Positions 58,097-64,000 of a stretch of DNA of 64,000 bases are shown here, piece after piece. Every line of letters starts with the position of its first letter. Position 1 is the stretch's first letter. This stretch comes from Hymenobacter sp. BRD67 (GTDB lineage: Bacteria > Bacteroidota > Bacteroidia > Cytophagales > Hymenobacteraceae), in NCBI RefSeq assembly GCF_013256425.1, contig NZ_CP053904.1:248001-312000 (forward strand), read 5' to 3'. Made by a program: the position numbers and the translations under genes. Below the pieces are notes generated by a model, which was given only the letters and a program-made list of their open reading frames with translations, had not been told where the DNA came from and searched no databases.

Positions 58097-58780
58097 ATGA
58101 AGAAAATTCTGCTCACTGCGGCGGCGATGGCCCTCACTTCTACTGCCTTTGCTCAGGTCGAGATTGGCCTGAAGGTATCGCCTTCTATCTCGTACTTCCG
58201 GACCGGCTCACCATCCGGCACCTCATTCCAAAGTGAGAGCAGCAAGTTCAGCTTTGGGGGTGGCGTATTTCTGGATTACTTCTTCGGCGAAAACTATGCT
58301 TTTAATACCGGTTTGTTTCTGACCGGTAAAGGGGGAACGTTCTCTTACCTGGAAAATGGTGTAACGCCAACTCCGGGCGCACGGGTCAGCCAAAAAATTG
58401 CTATTCAATACCTGGAAATACCCCTGACACTGAAGTTGTTTACCAACGAAGTAGCTCCGGCTACCCGGCTGTATTTTCAGGTAGGTGGCTCGGTGGGCTT
58501 TCCGGTTTCAACGCGCGTCAATGGGGATAAATTCTATACCGACCCCTATAATGGCAATGCGCAAACCGATGCTTCAGCCCACGTTTTCCCGGTCGATGCC
58601 GGGCTGATTGGCGGCCTCGGCCTTGAATATCAGCTGGGTAAAAGCACTAAAGTGCTCACCGGCCTCAGCTACCACCACGGCCTGGTCAACCTCGACCACT
58701 ACTTTGAGCGCACCCGGGGCTTTAGCGATGTCACTATCAAAAACAGCGTTTTTGCCCTGGACCTGGGGTTGAAATTCTAG
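58097..58780 (+). CDS. Porin-family outer membrane beta-barrel protein
   Basis: An outer membrane protein of 227 residues, start ATG at 58097, with signal peptide ILLTAAAMALTSTAFAQV. The mature part has eight or so amphipathic strands (FGGGVFLDYFFGENYAFNTG, QYLEIPLTLKLFTNEV, GLIGGLGLEYQLGKSTKVLT) and ends LDLGLKF with a C-terminal Phe, the barrel insertion signal. It matches the PorT-like or outer-membrane-protein beta-barrel families of Bacteroidota. Ligand and role are unknown. Confidence 0.82.
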   Translation: MKKILLTAAAMALTSTAFAQVEIGLKVSPSISYFRTGSPSGTSFQSESSKFSFGGGVFLDYFFGENYAFNTGLFLTGKGGTFSYLENGVTPTPGARVSQKIAIQYLEIPLTLKLFTNEVAPATRLYFQVGGSVGFPVSTRVNGDKFYTDPYNGNAQTDASAHVFPVDAGLIGGLGLEYQLGKSTKVLTGLSYHHGLVNLDHYFERTRGFSDVTIKNSVFALDLGLKF

Positions 58781-58963
58781 ACCGCAGATTTAGCAGATTA
58801 TTCGGATTGAGCGGATTTTGTTGGCGAAGCTGTTCCGCGCAGCTTCCTGACTACCTCCAATGTAGCGAAAATAAAGAGGGCCACCCATCGGGTGGCCCTC
58901 TTTATTTTCGCTAAGACTGTGGCAATCGTCTACAAAATCCGCTTAATCCGAATAATCTGCGGT
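58781..58963. repeat. Nested palindrome, repeat family 3
   Basis: The outer arms at 58781-58820 (ACCGCAGATT...GCGGATTTTG) and 58933-58963 (CAAAATCCGC...TCTGCGGT) are imperfect inverted copies. The left arm has 9 extra bases, an internal duplication of GCAGATT. The inner hairpin at 58865-58911 is annotated separately. The element starts at the porin stop and ends at the rng stop. Confidence 0.75.
58865..58911. terminator. Bidirectional terminator hairpin
   Basis: A 22-bp perfect inverted repeat (58865-58886 and 58890-58911, GCGAAAATAAAGAGGGCCAC start) with a 3-base loop (ATC) lies between the convergent porin and rng genes. The A-rich and T-rich outer parts make it work for either strand. Confidence 0.88.
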
Positions 58964-60573
58964 TCAGACATCCTCCACTACCACTTCCCGGTCCTGCGCC
59001 CTGGCCATGGCACCGGCCGCCGAGTGTAGCTCAATCTGCTCGCCGTGCTCGTCCTCGATACGGAAATCAGTGAGCCCCAGGGCAGTATCTTTCATCACCT
59101 TCACCCACTTGTAGTATTTTAAATACCACTTCATCTGGCGGCTTACCAGGCCTTTGGTATAGTAAGCATGCAGGAAAGGGTGCACATACAGCGTAATGCC
59201 CGCCTGATTTTGATTTACCAGCAGGTCGTCGATGCTATTGTCAATCTCGTCGGTTACCTGAATGGAGGCCGAAATCTTGCCCGTGCCGCCGCAGGTGGGG
59301 CACACCTCGCCGGTGATGATGGTTTCGGCCGGCCGCACCCGCTGCCGGGTTATCTGCATCAGGCCAAACTTGGTAATGGGCAGGATGGTGAACTTGGCCT
59401 TGTCCTGCTTCATGATGTTGTACACCGCGTCCTCCACCTTCTTGCGGCTTTCAGCGGCCCGCATGTCGATAAAGTCTACCACGATGATGCCCCCATATCG
59501 CGCAGGCGCAGCTGCCGGGCCACTTCTTTGGCGGCCAGCAGGTTAATCATAAGGGCAGTGGCCTCCTGGTCGTTCTCCTGGTTGCTCTTCGAGCCCGAGT
59601 TTACGTCTACTACGTGGAGCGCCTCGGTATGCTCAATTACCAGGTAGCCACCGCCGGGCACACTCACTGTTTTGCCAAACAGCGTCTTAAGCTGCTTCTC
59701 AATGCCCAGGTGCTCAAATACTTTAACTTTGGTGTTGTGCAGCTTTACAAGCCCCACGCGGTCGGGCGCTATTTTGTGCACATACTCCTTCATCTCCTCA
59801 AAGCGGGCCGGGGTATCCACCACAATCGAGTCGAACGACTCGTTGAGCATGTCGCGCAGCATGGAGGAAGTGCGGCCCAGCTCCCCCAGCATTTTATCGC
59901 GGGGCTGGCCTTTGCGTAGGTTGGCATAGAGCGTTTCCCAATTTTCGACCATGCTTTGCATGTCGCGGTCGAGCTCGGCCACCTCGTGCCCTTCGGCCAC
60001 GGTACGAATGATTACCCCAAAGCCCTCGGGCTTAATGCTGGCAATGAGACGCTTAAGCCGGTCGCGCTCAGCCTTGCTCACTATTTTCTTCGACACCGAT
60101 ATGCTGTTCGTAAACGGCATCAGCACGAGGTAGCGGCCGGCCATCGAAATGTCGGTGCTCACGCGTGGCCCTTTCGTCGAAATCGGCTCTTTTACTACCT
60201 GCACGAGCAGATTCTGGCCTTTTTTGAACACGCTGTCGGCCTTGCCCACTTTTTCAAGCGGAGCTTCGAGCTTAAAATTCTCCAGGCCCGAGGTCTGGGT
60301 CTGGTGCTTCAGCACGCTACCTACCCATTTAGTAAGGGAAGGAAATTGCTCGCCTAAGTCGCCGTAGTGCAGAAAGGCATCTTTTTCGGAGCCAATATCC
60401 ACAAAAGCTGCGTTCAGGCCGGGCATTACCTTGCGCACGGTCCCCAGGAAGATATCACCTACCGCATAGTTGGTGTCGTTACGGTCGAAGTGATACTCAA
60501 TCAGCCGCTTATCCTGGAGCAAGGCAATCCGCTCCCCCTCGGGAGTAGAGTTGATAATTAATTCATTGCTCAA
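58964..60573 (-). CDS. rng: Ribonuclease E/G family endoribonuclease (frameshifted)
   Basis: An RNA-processing and decay endonuclease of 536 residues. The TTG start at 60573 gives MSNELIINSTPEGERIALL, the usual start of the family; a 71-residue upstream extension is rejected. The S1 domain is VGDIFLGTVRKVMPGLNAAF, the catalytic site has HVVDVNSGSKS and IIVVDFIDMR, and the zinc link is CPTCGGTG. The frame breaks in the C run 59490-59494 on the + strand. Six bases restore LRDMGGIIVVDFIDM. It lacks the long C-terminal scaffold of RNase E, hence RNase G type. The HU-TPR-rng order is a familiar Bacteroidota arrangement. Confidence 0.92.
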
Positions 60574-60821
60574 CGTAGTAAGTTGGTTAAAGTAGCCTGC
60601 CCGGCCCCGAAGGCTCGAGTGGATTGCCCCGAAACTGGCAAAAGGGAAGCCAGGACCAGTAGTGTCCCAGCTTCCCTCGCGAGCCACGGCTACTGCCCCA
60701 AGCGGGCAGTCCGGCACACCACGGTAGTCGTCCGCGTGGCGGAGGCTACGTGAGAGATAAGCAGGCAATGGCTGCTTACGCAACACACTGCCTGCCTCTT
60801 ACTCCGCACTAAGTCAGAAGA

Positions 60822-60911
60822 TTACTTCTTCTTGTGGCGGTTCTTGCGTAGGCGCTTCTTACGCTTGTGGGTGGCAATCTTATGGCGTTTACGTTTCTTA
60901 CCGCAGGGCAT
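60822..60911 (-). CDS. 29-residue AURKAIP1/COX24-domain ribosomal-type protein
   Basis: A very short gene on the minus strand encoding MPCGKKRKRHKIATHKRK and then a tail of Lys and Arg (KRLRKNRHKKK). 18 of 29 residues are Lys or Arg. It matches the tiny Bacteroidota proteins annotated with the AURKAIP1/COX24 domain, related to a mitochondrial small-subunit protein, and is probably a ribosomal component. It lies between the TPR gene and rng on the same strand, 248 bases upstream of the rng start. Its size makes automated callers miss it. Confidence 0.85.
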   Translation of the reverse strand: MPCGKKRKRHKIATHKRKKRLRKNRHKKK

Positions 60912-61015
60912 TGTCGTGATGAGTTAAAGGGTAGATATGAGTAGTTGCTGATTTCCTGTTCCTGGTTTGGGGGCGTAAAAGTAACGCATCCGGACCTAGT
61001 TACCCGAAAACAGGG

Positions 61016-61951
61016 TTAGTTTCTTAGTTTGGCCAGCTCCTCATCAACCGAAGCGGCCAGGGCCGGGTCGGCGCTGAGGCTCTTGGCTTTTTGGAAGGCA
61101 GCCCGGGCTTCGATGCCCCGGTTGGTACGGGCCAGCACTACACCCAGGTAAAACTGACCATTTACATTTTTGGGGTTCACTTGCACCAGCTGCGAAAAGC
61201 GTTCTACCGCCTTATCAAGCTGATTGCTCTGAATAGCCAGGATGCCCAGGTTATACAGTACTTTTTCGTTTTTAGGGTCCTGTTCAAGTACCTCCCGTAG
61301 CAGTCCAATCCCCTTTACGGGGTTATCGCTGCTCATGTAGGCCATGCCCAGGTTGGTTTTGGCGTCCAGGTTGTTCGGGTTGGCCGCCAATACCTTATCG
61401 TAGAGCTCCCGGGCCTTGTCGCCCAGCATCTTCTTGCGCTCGGCCGATGCCGCGAAGCTGTACGCCTGAAAGTAGGCGTCGGCCGCCTGCTGCCAGGCTT
61501 TCTCGCTGGGCTGGGTTGCCGCCACGGCCGCCAGGTAATAGCCGGCACTATCAAACCGCTCTACGGCCGAGTAGCGGGCCGCCAAAGTAGTTGCCACCTG
61601 CCGGCGGCTACCAGTTGAAGCGGCTCGGTACTGCGCCAGCAGCGTGTTCAGCTCCTGCCGCTGGGCGGCAGTTGCCTGCGTATGTGGCGCATTGGCCGCG
61701 GGGGCAGCTTCGCCCGCAACGCTGCCGGTTTCGGCCGGGCGCGGGCCCGACGACGCATCAGCTTTCGAGCCGCTGGTAGCCATGCCACCACCGTCACGGT
61801 TGGCGGTGCGGGCTGCATCCCGGTTTAGCGCAGATTTACCTTCCTTGGGCTTTACAATGCCCTTGGGAAGAGCATACAACCCACCAGCCAGCGCCAGGGC
61901 ACCAGCCAGCAGTAGCAATTGGTGCGTACTGGTTGAGGAAATGGAAGCCAT
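61016..61951 (-). CDS. Membrane-anchored tetratricopeptide repeat protein
   Basis: A protein of 311 residues with one N-terminal transmembrane segment (LLLLAGALALAGGLYALP), a disordered Ala/Gly/Thr linker to about residue 90, and at least three TPR units (AKTNLGMAYMSSDNPVKGIG, VLYNLGILAIQSNQLDKAVE, GQFYLGVVLARTNRGIEARA). It lies between the HU gene and the COX24-like gene on one strand, and the order HU-TPR-rng is common in Bacteroidota. A scaffold role is likely, but its partner is unknown. Confidence 0.82.
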   Translation of the reverse strand: MASISSTSTHQLLLLAGALALAGGLYALPKGIVKPKEGKSALNRDAARTANRDGGGMATSGSKADASSGPRPAETGSVAGEAAPAANAPHTQATAAQRQELNTLLAQYRAASTGSRRQVATTLAARYSAVERFDSAGYYLAAVAATQPSEKAWQQAADAYFQAYSFAASAERKKMLGDKARELYDKVLAANPNNLDAKTNLGMAYMSSDNPVKGIGLLREVLEQDPKNEKVLYNLGILAIQSNQLDKAVERFSQLVQVNPKNVNGQFYLGVVLARTNRGIEARAAFQKAKSLSADPALAASVDEELAKLRN

Positions 61952-62072
61952 TAGAAAGAGTGGCAGAGCCGGTAAACGATGAGGTGATAAGGAGGGAACC
62001 CGTGACTAGCCTTGCAGCTGGCCCGTCCGCCCTTATCACCTCATCACTTCACTACCGAAAACTTATTATAAA

Positions 62073-62420
62073 CTAAGCTTTTGCCTTCTTGGGGCCTTTG
62101 GCAGCCTTGGGAGCTTTGGCCGAAACTTCACCAGTGATTTTCTTGCTGCCTTTGATTTTGGCAACGAAGGTTTTGCTCGGCTTGAAGCTGGGGATAAAGT
62201 GCTCGTCGATGATGAGCGAGGTATTCTTAGAGATGTTACGAGCTACTTTGCGAGCGCGCTTTTTGTTTACGAACGAGCCGAAGCCACGCACGTAAATGTT
62301 GTGGCCTTCGGTCATCGAATCCTTCACCACTTTGAAGAATGCTTCGACGGTCGTCAGCACATCGGCTTTCTCAATGCCGGTTTTTTGCGAGATTTCGGAA
62401 ATTACCTCAGCTTTGGTCAC
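62073..62420 (-). CDS. HU/IHF-family DNA-binding protein with a basic tail
   Basis: A nucleoid protein of 115 residues. The fold starts MTKAEVISEISQKTGIEKAD, and the DNA-binding arm region includes VRGFGSFVNKKRARKVARN and the segment after it, with IPSFKPSKTFVAKIKG at the end of the core. The last 20 residues (EVSAKAPKAAKGPKKAKA) form an Ala/Lys tail like those of some histone-like HU proteins in GC-rich bacteria. The proline at the arm tip seen in most HU proteins is not obvious. It is divergent from mutY. Confidence 0.9.
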   Translation of the reverse strand: MTKAEVISEISQKTGIEKADVLTTVEAFFKVVKDSMTEGHNIYVRGFGSFVNKKRARKVARNISKNTSLIIDEHFIPSFKPSKTFVAKIKGSKKITGEVSAKAPKAAKGPKKAKA

Positions 62421-62577
62421 GTTGGTAAGGGGGGTACTAGAAGTGAAAAAAAATCGGGCGAATAATTAACCGTTTTCGACGTAATTCCTTGCCCGGTAGG
62501 AGGTTTGTCATTGGAAACGGAGCGCAAAGGTACTCCTTAAAGTTTGTTCGGCCAATGGAAACTTCCAAGTTTCTCTT

Positions 62578-63711
62578 TTGGTCAAAATATTATGCCTCAT
62601 TATTTTGCTTAAAACTCCATCTGTTATCGACCCGGTTCCTTCCAATTCCTTTTTAGCGCAGGCCCTGCTGAGCTGGTACCCGCGCCACCGCCGCGACCTG
62701 CCCTGGCGTCATACCCGCGACCCCTACGCTATCTGGCTTTCGGAGGTTATTCTGCAGCAAACCCGGGTGGCACAAGGCTTGCCTTACTACCTTGACTTTC
62801 TGGCCTCTTACCCCACTGTGCACGACCTGGCCGCGGCTCCCGAGCAGGAGGTGCTACGGCATTGGCAAGGCTTGGGCTACTACTCCCGGGCCCGCAATAT
62901 GCACCATACTGCGCAGCAGGTGGTAGCTGAATTCGGGGGGCAGTTCCCGACCACTTTTACCGGTCTGCGGCAGCTCAAAGGGGTAGGCCCGTACACGGCT
63001 GCCGCCATTGCTTCATTTTCTTTTCATGAGGCAGTAGCCGTGCTCGATGGCAACGTGTTTCGGGTGCTGGCCCGAATTTTTGGCCTTCATGCCGACATCG
63101 CGGCCCCTTCTTCGCGCAAAGAATTCCAGGCGGTGGCCGACCAGCATCTGCCGCCAGCTCATGCGGCCGAGTTTAACCAGGCCATCATGGAATTTGGGGC
63201 GTTGCAGTGTACGCCGGCCAAGCCCGACTGCCTGTTTTGTCCCTTGCAAAGCCATTGCTGGGCCTTTCAACACGGGCAGGTGGCGCTGCTGCCGGTTAAG
63301 AGCAAAGCCAAGGCGTCCCGTACGCGCTACTTCCACTACCTGGTGCTGCGTTATGGCGAGCAGCTGTACCTGAAAGAGCGACCGGCCGGCGATATATGGC
63401 AAGGGCTATATGATTTCGGACTGGTCGAAACCGATTCGGCCGACATGCCCGCGGCGGAGGTGCTGCGCCACGTAGCGGCGCTCGGCGGCGTGCCCGACAC
63501 CAGCCGCGTGGCCGAAGACCGCCCCGCGCCTACTCTGCGCCACGTGTTGAGCCACCAAAAGCTTGAAGCCCGCTTCCATACCGTGCGCCTCGGAGCGGCC
63601 CTGCCGGCCAGTACCATGCAGGATACCGGGCTGCGGGCTTACTCGGCCGCCGAAATTGAAAACCTGCCGAAGCCCGTATTAATCAGCAACTATTTAGCTA
63701 AAGCAAGCTGA
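62578..63711 (+). CDS. mutY: A/G-specific adenine glycosylase MutY
   Basis: A DNA repair glycosylase that removes adenine paired with 8-oxoguanine. The catalytic Glu is in SEVILQQTRVAQG, the helix-hairpin-helix is LRQLKGVGPYTAAAIASF, the catalytic Asp follows in VAVLDGNVFRVLARI, and the iron-sulfur cluster has four Cys in CTPAKPDCLFCPLQSHC (C-x6-C-x2-C-x5-C). The C-terminal NUDIX-like domain contains YLKERPAGDIWQGLYDFG. Start is unsure: TTG at 62578 or TTG at 62605, with no in-frame ATG. Length is about 370 residues. Confidence 0.93.
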   Translation: MVKILCLIILLKTPSVIDPVPSNSFLAQALLSWYPRHRRDLPWRHTRDPYAIWLSEVILQQTRVAQGLPYYLDFLASYPTVHDLAAAPEQEVLRHWQGLGYYSRARNMHHTAQQVVAEFGGQFPTTFTGLRQLKGVGPYTAAAIASFSFHEAVAVLDGNVFRVLARIFGLHADIAAPSSRKEFQAVADQHLPPAHAAEFNQAIMEFGALQCTPAKPDCLFCPLQSHCWAFQHGQVALLPVKSKAKASRTRYFHYLVLRYGEQLYLKERPAGDIWQGLYDFGLVETDSADMPAAEVLRHVAALGGVPDTSRVAEDRPAPTLRHVLSHQKLEARFHTVRLGAALPASTMQDTGLRAYSAAEIENLPKPVLISNYLAKAS

Positions 63712-63828
63712 AAAACAACTGCTTTTCAGTTTGCTTTAACTCGCTCTTAATCATTAATTTAGATTGCTGGGCAGCTCACTAAACCCCAGTTAAAATAATC
63801 TAGAGCGGTTTGCCGCTTCGTGTATGGG

Positions 63829-63859
63829 GCGGACAGCCGGCTTTTAGCCGGCTGTCCGC
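63829..63859 (+). terminator. Hairpin after mutY
   Basis: A 14-bp perfect stem (63829-63842 and 63846-63859, GCGGACAGCCGGCT and its complement) with a 3-base loop lies in the 289-base region after mutY, which holds no gene. The T tract is poor. A weaker hairpin (CTGAAAA.../...TTTTCAG) lies nearer the stop at 63708-63730. Confidence 0.6.
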
Positions 63860-63970
63860 TCGTGCTAAAAGCTGGCAGCCCGCACCAGCCAGGCTGTAAA
63901 ACAACGTGGAGATGCGCTCACCGAACTGATGAGGTAGTGCCAGTTTGGTTAGATTATTTTGCTAATATGA

Positions 63971-64000
63971 TTTGCAAATTGGTAAAATTTGTTGTACCTT
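63971..64000 (+). promoter_or_regulatory. Probable Bacteroidota promoter cut by the window edge
   Basis: TTTG at 63971-63974 is followed after 20 bases by TACCTT at the last bases of the window, which would complete TAnnTTTG if TG comes next. Spacing and motifs fit the Bacteroidota primary sigma consensus. A rightward gene probably begins just beyond the window. Confidence 0.5.

Noticed and set aside
60574..60786. N-terminal extension of the RNase G protein to 60786
   Set aside because: The 71 upstream codons match nothing in the family, and the TTG at 60573 gives the standard SNELIINS start.

Overview
The window looks like chromosomal DNA of an aerobic, GC-rich member of the Bacteroidota (order Cytophagales), most likely Hymenobacter or a close relative. 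Supporting signs are the Bacteroidota-type dcw cluster, a FtsZ with the long C-terminal tail of that phylum, a gliding lipoprotein (GldB), TonB and beta-barrel proteins of Bacteroidota type, a DAHP synthase fused to chorismate mutase, and weak Shine-Dalgarno sites. Genus level is inference. I see no rRNA, tRNA, CRISPR array, transposase or prophage gene.

Layout. 1-12.1 kb: cell-wall and division cluster on the + strand (end of a probable ftsI, murE, mraY, murD, ftsW, murG, murC, ftsQ, ftsA, ftsZ), which builds lipid II and assembles the divisome. 12.2-13.4 kb: a GT9 glycosyltransferase. 13.4-21.3 kb: a probable metal (copper or iron) handling island, with a leftward operon of an MbnP-like lipoprotein and two di-heme MbnH/MauG-like peroxidases facing a rightward set of a small Cys-motif protein, a TonB receptor and a PepSY membrane protein. 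21.3-31.5 kb: single metabolic and stress genes (FMN reductase, SDR, cupin, pentapeptide repeat, lysA, DinB, old yellow enzyme, Tat-exported Gfo/Idh/MocA oxidoreductase, pirin). 31.8-36.1 kb: aromatic amino acid genes (pheA, aminotransferase, tyrA, DAHP synthase-chorismate mutase). 36.1-45.1 kb: exported acetamidase-like protein, exported MetX-like hydrolase, DUF1028 protein, fhs, a DHA2 transporter and an M13 peptidase. 45.3-53.1 kb: tamB followed by a TamA/BamA-like gene. 53.2-64 kb: MoxR ATPase, two glycosyltransferases, gldB, a porin-like barrel, rng, a 29-residue ribosomal-type protein, a TPR protein, HU and mutY.

Two things dominate a close reading. First, 13 genes, including the normally essential murE, ftsA and ftsZ, are broken by 15 single-base frameshifts. 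Each one is repaired by adding one base to a G or C run, so they are almost certainly sequencing or assembly under-calls. I annotate those genes as single full-length CDSs. Second, three families of intergenic inverted repeats are scattered through the window. They supply stop codons, C-terminal tails and possibly the N-terminus of neighbouring genes.

The best candidate for an under-described system is the MbnP/MbnH-like island, because it couples a kynurenine-type copper-binding protein family to two non-equivalent di-heme enzymes, a TonB receptor and a PepSY membrane protein, with no methanobactin genes in view.
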